From Ophiothrix spiculata (Eukaryota > Echinodermata > Ophiuroidea > Amphilepidida > Ophiotrichidae): DNA of 64,000 nt. Where the stretch lies: assembly GCA_000969725.1 (NCBI GenBank), contig JXSR01S002699.1; one strand, 5' to 3'. Positions 23,876 through 37,230 of the stretch are shown here, in pieces. Below the pieces are notes generated by a model. The model made no database searches and was not told the DNA's origin. It was given only the letters and a program-made list of their open reading frames with translations. The position numbers were made by a program, and so were the translations under genes. Positions within the stretch are counted from its first letter, which is position 1. Every line of letters begins with the position of its first letter.

Positions 23876-24399
23876 GTAACAAACACACAAAGGTATCCTT
23901 CCTGAAAAAAGGTGAAATTTAAAACGGGATGAATATTTTTGCTTTCAAATTTGCTAATTATATCCATGTAACAATATAACCTTGAGGCCGAGGTCTCTAA
24001 CATCAAGGACGATAATCTGTTGAGGAAGATGTCAGTTAATTTGCAATGCAAAACAAACGCAACATATACAAAATGTCCCTCACTGACTTACACTGAATGT
24101 AACTAAGATAACCAGGGAATACAGAGTATCCTTAGACAGAGGATACTTGCCTTTGTGGATTATGTATGTTGTTTGGCTTCAGGGTATTTAAAAAGTTACT
24201 GGAGTTTTCCCAGTTAATGACAATATTCCATTCACTTTTTTACAAACAGAACATAAAATACAATACTGCACCTCTTTCGAAATTGAAGTTAAATCTCAGC
24301 TTACTTGATGGTGCGTTAACCAGCTACACTGGGATACCTAACTGTGTATATAAAAAAAAGACACTCCTAAAATAATTAAACAATACGATTTGAATGAAG

Positions 24400-27300
24400 T
24401 CATACTTTTATCAAATTAGGTGTAAAAAACTCCCTTATTGTAAACGCTAATATCATAACACATTTTTCGAAACACTTACCAATTTCGGAGCATTAAGAAC
24501 CACCTCTTCTTATATCTGTTTGCTGCAGTGCCACGCTTATGTGTCTTGGAGCTGTTGTCTACTTAGGTTGATTTTAAATGGCTGTTGTTTATTTTTAGGA
24601 GATCGTCATCTTTGTTTTTCATCCCTGATTCAGATATTTCTGCGCTGTCTGTTTGTAAAAGTCTAGCAGCAAAGACATGTATTATGGAAATCTCTCATTT
24701 CTTTTCTCAACTGATCATTTCGTACAAAAGAGCGTTTGATGCAAATGGGGTAGCTGATATATATCAAATATACGTTAAATAGGACGGGTCGAAAGTCTGC
24801 CTTTACGCAGTAACATGATCTGATATGTGTAAGAATTATGAGTCTGCTCATAGCACTATATCGTGTCTATTCTTATGAAATAAGTATAAAATAAGTAAAA
24901 TCATGTTAGCTAATGTCAATAAGACGGTAGTTAGTTAATTGACGGTAGTTTGCTTTTTTTTCATATTAAAAGAATAAATAAATGAATGTTATAAAAAAAT
25001 ATATATTGAAAAAAATAACAGCATTTTATGCCAAAAACAATACAACCAAAGCTAACTGCGTCAAATATTCTGAAGTATTTCCTGTTTAAATATAACATGA
25101 CATCAGCATTTATGATATAAGACAAATGTGTTTGAAGTGTATTTCCAAATTCATATAACTGTATTGAATCTTAAGTGTGCAATAATTATTAATAACTTCA
25201 GACGTTGTCTAGGAGAGCAGTTTGTTTGATTTGACTACAATTACGTCTTTTACAAAATAGCTGATTTTTTATAAACAACAAAGCACCAAATAAAACGCAA
25301 AACAATCTATGCCTAAAAGCTATGATAATTAAATGGTACTAATGCTAATTTGGTACACAGAAGTATCTTGCATAAAAGATGGATTACACTAAGACATCAG
25401 AAAACCAATTTGTAATGCTATATGATCTTTTACATTTGGGAAACATATTTTGAAATTACAGCAATTATGATAAATCACAATATATGATGAGTCTGTGGAC
25501 TAGAGACCATATTAAATGGCGCAGATTATCTCTAGGGAAAATCCACACTTTCATAAAACGACCTGTTTCAAGATAACGACTGGCACAAATCTACCTTTCA
25601 CATATTTTGTTTCGTGGCTTAATAGTATATATCCAACATTTTTAATGAAATAAATAGCTAATTAAAAAACACAAAGATATTCATCGCTTCTTGAGTACTG
25701 ATGTCTAGTAGGATAAGCGCTTTCCTTTTCAATACAATTATTTTATTTTCTATGAAGCCAAGTATTATTCCTTTTTTCCATTTCAAACCAAGTTGTAATT
25801 TTGTAAATTTCCCTTTTTTGATCATGTTTCTTCGTATGTGCTCTCTGGCATTTCCTTTTAAAATCAAATAGTTTATTGCATCAGGATATAATGTAATTAA
25901 TCCCATTAGTGTGTACATAGTCACCTAGTTTTGAATGAAACTATATCATCGTTTAATTTATGTTGAAATTTAATTACAAAAGTACCTATTTCTGCCATTT
26001 CATAAACACATAATAAGATCAAGTGTGTATCAAACAGCAAAGCATAATTATGTTCTAGCGTGTTTATATAATGTTATTATATATTCTTCTTGTAACGCTT
26101 TTATTTCAGTAGCAAGAGAATTGCATGTGGTAAAGTTATATTCTTTCATCAACAGTATCCAAGCTCAACAAATATAGAAACGTATTTTCATGGTCAATAA
26201 TCGAGTTGTACTGCATGTTGGTACTAATAACCTTATTTTGACATAAAGTGGTGTTATTTACTTTTGGAATCGGGCTCTTCAATTGTCTGTACATGTAAAA
26301 TATTAGGAGCATGACCGCATTTACCCTATCAAAGCATATGTTATTTTAGACTAGTTCAGTTGCAAAACTTGATCCTTCATTAAATTGGCCATGTTCAAAC
26401 GTTTATATAAGGATTTAGCTTTAGCAAATAATTAATAACCAGAGATGGTATCTTTAATGTTTGTACCAGATTATTTTGAAGTCAAGCTCTGCTCATGTTT
26501 CATGTTAATGACGTCACCAATTTGGAGATGGATTCGGTAGACGTATTTTGCAGACACTTGATGCCACTGCTTCGTCAAATTTTCAATATTGACCTAGACT
26601 TTATAAAGCATATGAAGCCATTTAAATAGCACAGAGTAAAGTCATACATGGTTTTTGACCTCGACTTTGATAAATGTCCTGTAAAAACAAACTTGTTATG
26701 TTCAATTTTTAATATATTACTTTGAAAATGAAAATATTACCTTTGAAAGGGTGTGAATCAACTTGTCATAGTGTTGAAGAAAACAGTTGATAATGCTTCA
26801 ATAATATTAAAGTTACTCTCCCCTTGAATATTATAGTTACTCTCCCCTTGAATGTTGAACTTTATCATTATCGGGTTCCTTTCTCAATAAAGGTTGCCAC
26901 GTATGAAGAGATTGATTTGTTTATTTTTTAGAGTTATTTTGCAATCGATTGTAGAAAGATATTTGTAAAAAAAAGATTTTCCAGTTAACTCTAGTGCCTT
27001 TACTACCAAGCATAATGATAAAAATATGTATTCTCCTATGTCTGCAACAATCGGATCTAAATTCTATCTACTTCGGTTTAAAATTGCATTTGTTTGTGCA
27101 ATAGAGAAGGATTTTTATTAGGTTTTCTGACCTCTTTCCTTAGGGAACCTCGGCGGAGAATAACGTATGAAATGAGTTTTCAATATAGCTTCGTCTCGGA
27201 AATATATCAGAACAAATCAATTACTTGCGGAAATGTATCTAAATAATCACATTTTCGCGAGAGATTTTTAGTGAAGTAGAAATATCCATTTCACTTTGCT

Positions 27301-28130
27301 ACAGGTGGTTCACTTCCATTATGTATTTTAAACACAATCTGGAAAATAGGTTTGATATGATTTTAAGTAACGTAAGGAATGATTTCTTTGGAACAAAAAT
27401 TAGTAAGACAATAGCAAATTACTGATAGGTGAAAAGAAACGATAACTAAATGATATGTAGAATTTTGATGGAAGATATTATATTACATGAACATTTTTGG
27501 TGTAGTGTTTGTATCATTTTTAATTACTATTTTATTTTACTTTGTCGTAAGAATTACCAATGCAGTTAACTTTGTCTAATTATTTCAAAATGAAATGGGA
27601 TATTAAAAACACAACACGTTGGTTTAATCTAATCATATGCTCTACGTAATTTCAGTTAATGCCAAAAAGGTTACAGATTTCTAAATTATCCAAAAACTTT
27701 AAAAAAAGCCAAGCATTTTTTCCAGCTTAACGTTTCGATACAGTATGTTACTATCCTGATAAATCTCTTCAAGACTATTAAAAATGGAATTGACAAAATT
27801 CTCTTTCTTCTAAAAAATCAACAAATTGTTTAAAAAAGCAAGAAGTTGGTTGAAAATCAAAGATGGCACCTTAAATTGATCAAGATATTATTTACAAATA
27901 GAAGCCAATATATTCTTTGTCTCAATTGCAGTATAAACTTATTATCTATACACATATTCTTTGTGAATTTAAACAAAAACATTTTTGGATCATAACATTG
28001 CATTTTGGAGCAAATTTTTATGTGACCTCCACTGAATCAAGCTATAATTATGTGTAACTTTCTAATTTCATGATAATTGTCGATGCAACAAATATAAAAG
28101 ATTGGATGCTCTTACTAACATTAATTAGGG
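24400..28130. other. AT-rich sequence, nearly featureless
   Basis: I see no gene or mobile element. A two-copy 24-bp tandem repeat (unit AATATTAAAGTTACTCTCCC plus CTTG) lies at 26,803-26,850. Near 27,138 a GACCTCTTTCCTTAGGG block resembles GACCTCTTTCCTTGGGG at 16,423 and 59,241, a trace of old duplication. Confidence 0.55.
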
Positions 28131-28416
28131 GTCAATCCATGAATCAAACAATGAGAAGGTCTTAATTTTACCCATTATATCAAACGAGTGTTAATGCGAA
28201 AAAAATATTGTATATAAAGTGTGGCGCCATAACTAAGCTCATACACACAATGTGTGTTGATCCAAAATGTAAACAAACAAGTTGTTATAATCTTCATCAA
28301 TATCTAAAGATAGAACAATATTGTTGTATACTAGATTTATAATATTTTTAAAATGTTTTGATAACACTGTTTTAAGAGAACATAATTCATGAATGTAATT
28401 CAAAAACCATAAGTCT

Positions 28417-28465
28417 GCAAGGACATTTCATCAAAACAGCTTTTGTTTTGATGAAATGTCCTTGC
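28417..28465. repeat. Perfect 21-bp hairpin with 7-base loop
   Basis: GCAAGGACATTTCATCAAAA followed by C (28,417-28,437) is exactly complementary to 28,445-28,465, around the loop AGCTTTT. The stem has no mismatch. It could be a young foldback or a hairpin-forming transcript; nothing nearby assigns it. Confidence 0.9.
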
Positions 28466-29249
28466 CGGTCAAAAAGAAATGACCCGTCACATACCTATTT
28501 GAACTCTTTAGAAACAAGTATTTTAAGGCACTTTAATGAATAATAAACACTATAATAACACCTGCTGGGATTGGATGGGTGTTTAATTATTTAAATAAGC
28601 TAACATCTTGATGCTAATATCATCGAGTTCTGCAATAGCTTTGCTAATCGCTGACATCAATGATTGATATAATGCTCAACAAGAGTTTTCGAACACTGAG
28701 TATTTTTGTTGATTACTTTAAGGGACAACCCTAGATTCTGCTTAGAATTAAAAACTTCTGGAAATGCTAGAAATAAAGCTTAGAGGTGTAGTAACATCCA
28801 GAAAAGGATAATAATTTATACAGAAAGGACTCATATTGAAAGAAAATTAATTTGCAATATATCATCCATTAATGGTGATGTAAATATCCCGTGCTTACTA
28901 AATCAACAATTTGTACCCCACAGATAGGTCTATCAGTTAAAAGATCGAACAAAGCTCCTGGGGATAATTTAATACATATTAAAAGAGAAACAACTTCATC
29001 AAAAATAATTTGTTGGCCCTTCACTGTTCAGGTGTAGAAACAACATCTTTTTTTAAGGTTTGAAACTAGAAACACTCTGTTCGGCGGCAAAAATTCAAGT
29101 AGGCAAAGAATTGCAATGTTCTCCAATATTCCTCAAAATCATGGAAAACTACTTGTAGGTAATATTACTATAAACATTTTATATCAGTTCATGTAAAAAA
29201 TTAGTAGCAAAAATCTAGGCCAGTCCCTTTAATACTTGAGTGATTCCTT

Positions 29250-30130
29250 CATAGAAATGCAAAATCGTGAAATTGGACCGGAAAATGTTACATCTAAATA
29301 TTTGACAAAGCCTGACTTTCGTTCTATATTATCGATTGAAATGAAACAAACGGTGACTTAAAGTTTGATTCATGGACTATAAAAATACAACCTTTACATG
29401 TTGTCTGACTATACGTGAAACCTAACAAAATACACGCAAATGTGTTTTCCTAGACACCCTGTACTTGAGAAAAAATACTTGAACACTTAAACATTATATT
29501 ACACACCGTTGCAAAATGCACTGCATTTCCCATAAACAGTTTTACGAAAAACACAACTTATTCCAAAGCACCTGGTGTGAGTATTATGTGCTTAATTATT
29601 TATTTTGACTATGAATTCGATATGGTACAAGATGCCTCGCTAATAGCTCAAAATGTCTCGATTTCTAACGTGAACCATAAATAGTATGCGAATTCATTAG
29701 CTATATTCTGTGTTTCATCAACGAATTTGTCTGTGTATATATCTTTGATGTAATCTATATAGATGGTGACACATATCTAGATTCAAGTCAATTGACACTA
29801 TCGTGTTTGTACGTCAGCCGCAGGCTAGCATTTCCTCGTAGTGGATCTAGACGGGAACAGTTAAGTCCCATGGTAATAACAACGTTACAAACAACTAACA
29901 TTATGTAGATTTGAATTCAATAACTGCTACAAAAAATCACTTTCAAAATCAAAAGTTGATGATTGTTAATACATGGAATTAATATCTCAACAGTGGTAAT
30001 TACCTTTTAGAATTTTTTTTGAAACAGGAACCGTACCTTAAAATATAACCAAGTATATAGCTTAGTATGAGCGACTTATTGTATTTAGCTATTAACTTAA
30101 TGTATTGATTGAAAATAAATACTACAAAAA
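29250..30130 (+). repeat. Diverged repeat shared with 36,430-37,230
   Basis: Matching blocks in order include CGTGAAATTGGACCGGAAA with CGTGAAATCGGACCAGAAA, ATATTTGACAAAGC in both, and a later CAAAAATCAC..AAGTTGATG block. Similarity is patchy and old. There is no open frame. Confidence 0.6.
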
Positions 30131-30176
30131 TCACAATCAAAATTACAGTTATGACTATATAATTATTATCTATATA

Positions 30177-31221
30177 CCACGCGAGTCAAAAAAACTGCAA
30201 TAATTAGATAGAAGCCATATTGTAAAAACAAAAGTAATTTCGAACAAATAATATTAATTTCTAAATAGGTCATGAATTAAGCTTTCAAATGGTGAAAGAA
30301 TTGTGAAAATTGATACAGGCATTGCGAAGATATCCTTATTTGAATAATATGGTATGAAAACAGTTCTGTCCAAATGAGCATACCTCGTCATACGAGTACT
30401 TACCAATATTGAATTGAATTTCTTGCCAACACCTCTTGAATAATAACACAAACCGATTACATTGCTCTAGTGAAAATCTCTTCTTTATCTATTAATTATT
30501 TACATATAAAAGATAACTTTGGCATTTTTCAAGTGCAAAATGACATGTTTTAGGATTCTGTCTTAGAAGGAAGAGCTTATTAATCAGTCACTGTTCAAAA
30601 TGCCTCAAGATCAGTTTACAAACGAGCAACGTGCTCTTATTGCTGAGGTTTATTTTACCACCAAATCTCATACAGAAGTGAAACAGAGATTCAAACAGGG
30701 TGCATTCCCTCCATCGCGTGATGTGCATCCGCCATCTATAGAATTTGGACCAAATTCAAAAGAACAGGAACAGTCCATAACCTAAAGACCGTGAACGGCA
30801 AAAAGCAGGAGAAACGTCGACCGCGCTCGTCAGACATTGGCAAGGGACCCAGAAGTGAGGCAGCAAAGAAATCCCCTGCCACATATGTCCCTGTCTACGT
30901 TCAACCGAAAATTGAATATTCAGGGCCACCAAGCTCAAACGGCCCTTTTAAAGACACCCAAACACAAAACAGAAAAGTTAATGTCATAATTGTGTCCTCC
31001 ATTAATAAAACATATGCACCACATTTGGACAGAACTGTTTTTATGCCTTCCTATTCAAATAAGTGTATCTCTTCGACGCCTTTATCAATTTTCCCCATTC
31101 TTTCACCATTTTAAAGGTAAATCTATAATCTATTTAGATATATACATTTCATGTTCATGATATCTCTTGTTCTTAAAATATGTGTTTCATTTAACTATTG
31201 CAGTTTTTTTGACTCACTCGG
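30177..31221 (+). mobile_element. Deleted Tc1/mariner-type transposon with long TIRs
   Basis: The element is bounded by TA on both sides (30,175-30,176 and 31,222-31,223). The ends share GAGTCAAAAAAACTGCAATA in inverted orientation, and inverted similarity continues for about 215 bp (30,177-30,395 against 31,008-31,221; for example CATTTGGACAGAACTGTTTT on the right arm). The unique centre of about 600 bp encodes only the start of a transposase. TA targets, TIRs and the HTH type point to the IS630-Tc1-mariner superfamily. At 1,045 bp it is too short for a full transposase, so it is an internal-deletion derivative. Confidence 0.88.
30600..30989 (+). pseudogene. Transposase N-terminal DNA-binding domain, broken
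   Basis: One frame starts MPQDQFTNEQRALIAEVYF, which resembles the helix-turn-helix head called DUF4817 in many animal mariner-like proteins (pattern T-N-E-Q-R-x-x-I-x-E-x-Y-F). After a poorly matching stretch with two in-frame stops (near 30,783 and 30,792), the same frame continues as RRNVDRARQTLARDPEV and then MSLSTFNRKLNI, matching the second helix-turn-helix ('S-R-S-T-F-x-R-I') of the same proteins. The frame ends at 30,989. The catalytic DDE/DDD domain is missing, lost in the internal deletion. The identification rests on motif memory, not a search. Confidence 0.8.
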
Positions 31222-32109
31222 TATAATGAATGTAAGAAATCAACTTACACATACGTTAAATCCTTAGTTATTATTCGACTCTTTTTAGTCGACATTGATT
31301 CGATTTTGTGATGATGATAAGTTGGTGGGCGTATCTTGGTTATTGATGATATATGATGATAAATGTAAAATATTATGAATAAATGTTGATGTCAGTATAT
31401 TCTGTAAAAACAATAGTCAAGTATTTCTTAATACACTTGGATAATTATTTTTCATGTCGTATTGAAGTGACATTATCTAAAATATAATGGTGTTTTATGT
31501 TCGAAAAAATATCACAAGCTGAAGTTAATATATTTCAGTTTGTAAAACAATTCTGGTTGTGAGTATTTATATCGAGCATTTTCTGTTCAAGAAGACGGTA
31601 AACGTATCCTAACCAAAGCTATATAAAACTGATTATCTAAAACTGCAACTTAATGAAAACAAAAACGAAAAAAAGAAGATCTATACAGTATTCAATTTTA
31701 GAAAACACGCAAAAGGAAATATTAAACAAACCTCGTTTTCTTCAAAATTCTTATTATTTGTCACCTTGTTATTTTACGTCACTTGCACTTACTCAGTTGT
31801 TATAAACCGGAAGTTCAAAAAATATTTCATCTTATTTATAGCTGATAGCAAGTGGACGACAAACAAAGTCATCCATAGGTAATATTATTATGCTCATACC
31901 TTCATATGATTGTTGGTAATCATTCAAAAAAAAAAAAACAAGTATCAAAATAATTACACTGTCATTACATTTTTTTTCTGGGAAGCTTCCGGACTGAGCG
32001 TCATTTTTATTTGTGCATGAAAAAAAATGGGGTATCGAGTTTTCTGCCAAAGTTGCTTCGCAATCGGGGCGATATTTAGCTTCTGGTTTGTTTTTGCGCA
32101 CATTTCGCC

Positions 32110-32230
32110 AGGCCGTAGCCATACTTTTGTCAGGGGGGTTGGTAGGTGCGCGAGTTCACAAAATGAACCTTTCTGAGATATATAGTAATTTTTGTTTTTG
32201 GTCAACCCTAAACTAAATTACCTGTAGTTT
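32110..32230 (+). mobile_element. Half copy of the GGCCCGTAGC element
   Basis: AGGCCGTAGCCATAC, a G run, then TTTGGTCAACCCTAAA follow the order seen in 14,181-14,265. No matching right end is found before the N gap at 32,404. Confidence 0.55.
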
Positions 32231-32403
32231 TGAGAAAGTAACAAGCAAAAAAAAAAAAAAAAGGTTTAGGTAGTTTTTGTTTTTTGAGGAGATAATTATA
32301 TGACAGTGTTGATGATACAAACTTCTACTGCATTCACCGGGATTATTTTTCCCAGATAATTTCAAGACCAAATCAGTGGGTGGATGTTGAGAGGTGCTGA
32401 GAT

Positions 32404-32603
32404 NNNNNNNNNNNNNNNNNNNNNNNNNNNNNNNNNNNNNNNNNNNNNNNNNNNNNNNNNNNNNNNNNNNNNNNNNNNNNNNNNNNNNNNNNNNNNNNNN
32501 NNNNNNNNNNNNNNNNNNNNNNNNNNNNNNNNNNNNNNNNNNNNNNNNNNNNNNNNNNNNNNNNNNNNNNNNNNNNNNNNNNNNNNNNNNNNNNNNNNNN
32601 NNN
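32404..32603. other. Assembly gap (200 N)
   Basis: This is a run of exactly 200 N, likely a default scaffold spacer of unknown true size. The left flank (GTGGGTGGATGTTGAGAGGT...) recurs at 32,755-32,785, and the right flank recurs at 35,298, so the join is inside repeats. Confidence 1.
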
Positions 32604-32755
32604 CGTAACAATGATACTGGTGTCGGTATTTGATATGACTTGGATGATAAAATATCTTGAGATTAGCAATGACAAATCATTTGTGACAAGTTTCAAAACC
32701 AATGTTTAGGGAAGAAATAGGGTTTTTTACGTCATGCAATAGATCATGTGAAGTC
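32604..32755 (+). repeat. 150-bp direct repeat, partner at 35,298-35,446
   Basis: CGTAACAATGATACTGGTGT begins exactly at the gap edge and the next 150 bp match 35,298-35,446 at about 95% by eye. The two are 2.7 kb apart. Confidence 0.9.
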
Positions 32756-33485
32756 AGTGGGTGGATGTTGTGAGGTGCTGAGATCCAGTGATATAATGTG
32801 TTTAAACGTATGTCATTTTCAGTAATGTCCACACTGAAATCCGATACTTCTCTTTGGCCAGACTTCCTTTGAACTCAATCAGTTCTTAGAAAGTTCTGTG
32901 ACATTTCTGAACATCATTTTACAAATTCATATTAAGTCATCAAATAAATTATATTACCGTTTCCTGTCACAGCTAAAAACAGCCCTAAGGGGTTTTGGGG
33001 ATTTCAAGTTATTAACAAGCAAGCAAAGGCTACATGTATTATAGGTACCGCTATAGGAGTGTGCATTTTTATTATCTAAAGTTAGTATAACTATATATCT
33101 ACTAGTATTTCATAATTGTACATAAAAAAAAACTTTACTGTCGCCGGTTTTGCTTAATTTATGCATAACTGAACTACTTATGTCGACATCTTGTTCCTTA
33201 TTGATTGATCATCTTGTCTTAGGAGCAGCATCCTGATTATTTCTTCGAAATTTCAGTGACCATATAATGATGGTTTGAATAATTACTTGTAAGGAGGAAA
33301 TCCATACCGCTTAAGAACAAAATACTCTAGGGTACATGTTAACTATTAATAAAACCGGGCTGATGGTTTAGATAGTAAGACAGTTGTATTGCTGTGAGGT
33401 AAAGAGGAATTATATAATAATCGTGGGGATTTGTTGATTTGGTGAACTTAGTTTTAGATACATACTTTTAAAAGTACAGAATGTA

Positions 33486-33563
33486 TATGTATATATATAT
33501 ATTCCTAGTGTTATTGTGTGATATTTATGTATATATATATTCCTAGTGTTATTGTGTGATATT
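33486..33563 (+). repeat. Two-copy 40-bp tandem repeat
   Basis: A unit of an ATGTATATATATATA tract plus TTCCTAGTGTTATTGTGTGA and TATT occurs twice in succession. Confidence 0.92.
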
Positions 33564-34530
33564 ATTCTTTATAGACTAAAAAGAATAAAGAAATACAGAA
33601 ATAATGGTCTTTATGTTTTTAGTATTGTATTTATATTGTATATATCCTTTTGATGTTGATAAGCTAATAAATTGTTTTTAACCTAGAAAAAAAACAAAAA
33701 AAAACAAATACAGTAATCAAGTTAATTTGCATGCTTATTGATGTCTTAATAAATCCATTTTTATTTGCAATAAGAATCCGAAGACTACCTCGTCCAAAAG
33801 GTTGCTTGTAAGAACGCTCAGCTTAATTCACCGTATGCGTTTCTACTTGCATACTGGTACAAATCTGTAAAGTCACTAGTTCTCCATCACATATTTTCGT
33901 TTATTCAAACTTTCGACTTCCCTTCTATTCTCTGTACATAAAAAGTTGTAATAATTTTCATATCAAATATTTTATCTTTATATCAGTTAAAGAACCATAC
34001 CTCTATACTCTGTGGCAATCGCATTGTAGAAAGGGAGGATGGTATGCTTTTCAATTTTGTATATTTTCTATTTAAGAAATATGGAATCTGGGACTCGTCA
34101 GGTTTTATGCTTATTTCCCAGTCCTCCTCAATATCTTATTACCAGTTAATTGTACTTTTTATAGATATGTTAGTTACTGTAATGTGCATATGTGGAAGAA
34201 AAACATTATGTTATGTTAAGTATGTTGTACACCATAATCGTGATGGCAAACGTTAAGACATAGCAAAAACAGACTACGGTGTCAATAAGCCTTTGACATA
34301 ATGGATTTAGAAGTGTTGCTTGTCGCTGATGTATCTATTATAACCAACCACAATGGCTGGCAACAGTGGAATGTCATAAGTAACTATTGACCAAACTGGT
34401 ATGAATCCCGCAATATAAACGTGATATTGTGTTCTGTCCCTTAAAAATATGTCTTTAAACAAGTTATACATAAACGACTTTATATTAAATGTCGTAAAAA
34501 TGTTGTGCTGTTGGTCACTGTTGTGTACAT

Positions 34531-34723
34531 TACACTCTTAGAAAGCCAGGATCAAATATGAGCTTATCCTGATTCCGGATCAAAAATATAATCCAAAAAC
34601 GATCAGATTGATCAAAAAAGGTCTATTTGTTCTGAAAAGTATCAGATGAGGTCTATTTCCGGATCATATTTTGATCCGGAATCAGGATAAGCTCATATTT
34701 AATCCTGGCTTTCTAAGAGTGTA
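34531..34723. mobile_element. Near-perfect palindromic MITE (TACACTCTTAG family)
   Basis: The 193-bp element begins TACACTCTTAGAAAGCCAGG and ends with the complement. The arms are about 63 bp long with very few mismatches around a centre of about 65 bp. Termini include TA, consistent with a TA target. It is related by its ends and ATCAAATATGAGCTTATCC to the larger element at 62,250-62,884. The high arm identity suggests a young or conversion-maintained copy. Confidence 0.92.
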
Positions 34724-35297
34724 GATACTGAAGTGCCCCAATATCATCGAGACAATTTAAAAGCTGCTGGCAAAAGATTACCTCACTACATTTTTTTTGT
34801 TTCGATTTTGTTCGAAGTAATAATTTAATGGACAATCATTACTTACTCAGCCTGACATCTCCAGTCCGAGGTAGCCCTCCTTTTCTTCTTGATTGAAGGA
34901 TGAGCACTCTGTCTGTACCTACCTTTTGATCTACTATCACTGGTATTGGTCACAGTTTTTAAAGTCGTTGAACTACACTTGTCAATTATGCTGCTTTTGC
35001 TAGAAAGACAAATGGTAGAATAATTTATTCGTAACGTGTAAGATGTTTCTTTTAACACAAGAACGTTCACAAGTAATGTCAGCCAGTGTAATCGAAGTTG
35101 TGTCGTTGATCTTTTATTGGTTATTTTACGTGTATACCTCTATTCAAAAAATCACAGTTAGATTTCAATCATTTTTCATTTGTGGATGTGTTTGTAGAAT
35201 ATTCAACGCTAATAATGTTTCTACATAAAGAGATAAAGAACATGAGAAACAGTACTAGAATCAACAAACACGACTAGATTTGTATCATTAATGATGA

Positions 35298-35446
35298 CGT
35301 AACAATGATACTGGTGTCGGTATTTGATATGACTTGGATGATAAAATATCTTGAGATTAGCAATGACAAATCATTTGTGACAAGTTTCAAAATCTCTTTT
35401 TAGGGAAGAAATATTTTTTTACGTCATGCAGTATATCATATGAAGT
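35298..35446 (+). repeat. 150-bp direct repeat, partner at 32,604-32,755
   Basis: See 32,604-32,755. After the shared block the sequence continues AAAATAAAGCCTGAAAAC, unlike the first copy. Confidence 0.9.
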
Positions 35447-36429
35447 CGTAAAATAAAGCCTGAAAACAAATCTGTTTACTGATGTTTCAATACGGAATTT
35501 TCACCTTCTTTGACAATTTCCAATGTATTTCATTATTTTTCACCATCAACAATTACTAGTAACAAATTTCATATCATCGCAATGACTATGGCTTATGTAA
35601 CTAAAATCAATTATAATCTTATAGGTTGCAACAATATCAGTAAACTTTAAGACCAAGCGCATAAAACCAGTGACCTATTATCTAAGTAAACTTATCTAAA
35701 TGAAAGATCTTAACCTGTACATGTATAATATGATTGATAAAACAAAGGTGTGATTAATAAAACAAAGGTGTGTCTGAAAATTGTATAAGTCATATTTAAT
35801 CTGTGCTTTTCAAATTATTTGCAATTATTTGACTCAATCTCAATAAGGAAACACATTATTTTCTTGGTATTGAAATAATAAAGGATGTTATATCACAAAA
35901 TATTTGATAGATAAGTGGACGTCGAAAACTAATCGGATCATACGCCTTTAACTGGATGGCACCCCTAAAAGTAACTCTTAAGTATCTTGTTTAAATTTTA
36001 GACATACATTAATAATGTTTATACAGATTACATAAGTTCAAGATCAATACGTTATTATTTGCGTCGAACGCGCGGTTACTTTAACCTGTAGTTCAATTTT
36101 CCACACGTCTTTCAAGTTATTAAAAATAACTTGCTCAAGAACCTCTTGTTTTTTTTTGCCTCTGGAACTAAATTATAAAATAAGCGATCTTCAACGGAAT
36201 GACACATTTGCTTGTAATATGAATTAACGCGAATCGCTGATTCAATTATTGTCAATCAACCCTCTCTGACTTGAATAATGTATTGCACAGAAAACGTTAA
36301 ACTATTTTTGAAAAAAAAGAACGATATTCAAATCACCTAATTCAAGGAGGACTTAGAATGGAGTGAGGTGAAGGATTGTGTCTTTTTGACAAAATGTTCC
36401 CATTCGATGACAATACTCCATTATTTTTT

Positions 36430-37230
36430 TAAGAACAGTGCAATTCTACCAATCGTGAAATCGGACCAGAAAGTTTTACATACACATATTTGACAAAGCA
36501 TACATTCTGTTATAAATTACCAATTGAACTGCAAAATATATTATATTGAAGTCTGTTACATAGACTATGATATAACCCATTTGTATATATTTTTGACTAT
36601 CCTGTAAAGAACTTTGTACGCAAAGATTGTAATTATTTTTCTTTTACACACTGTAAACTGTGAACTATTGTTTATTTTTCATTTAAAGTAAACATTTAAA
36701 TGACGCACGTGATTTTCAAAACGTTTTATGATGGATGAATTTAAAACACATGATGTAGCCTTACACTAAAGAAAATTAGAGGGATTTGTTGCCTCCAGTA
36801 CCACAATTTAGTTGATGGAGCTTATATTTGCTTCTCTTTTACTTGCCCACTTTCATGATTTTATTCATCGCCACTTCATGGGAAACATATTAGTTCAGCA
36901 GATTGGCTTACGGATCGTTACTAAATTGCATCCTGTGCCGTCAGAAACGGAGACAGGAATATTCAAATAATTATATTTAGCCAATGGTGTGCGTTGATGA
37001 CACCTGCTGAAAAACCCCATCCTATCACTTAAAGAATAGATGCCGCCATGCATGAGGGAAAATGCGTGCCTATTCTGTAAACAATAGATTGGCGTTGGAT
37101 ATTTTGCATATCAAATAATGAAGGCAAAAAGAGATGCGGCTGCATGCTGTAAGGATACTATTGTATTTGTCTTTGAACTAAATACTAACAAAAATTCACA
37201 TTCGAAGGTTGATGGATATATATTTGTTTA
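36430..37230 (+). repeat. Diverged repeat shared with 29,250-30,130
   Basis: This is the partner of 29,250-30,130. Immediately upstream, CCCATTCGATGACAATACTC at 36,400 also resembles CCCAGTTAATGACAATATTC at 24,208, hinting at a wider old duplication. Confidence 0.6.

Noticed and set aside
28130-29380. Possible TIR element with TCCATGAATCAAAC at both ends
   Set aside because: Only about 14 bp match and nothing else pairs inward; could be chance.
33570-33710. AATAAA followed by an A-rich tract as the 3' end of a gene or retrocopy
   Set aside because: In DNA this AT-rich the signal is weak, and no coding sequence or target duplication is seen upstream.
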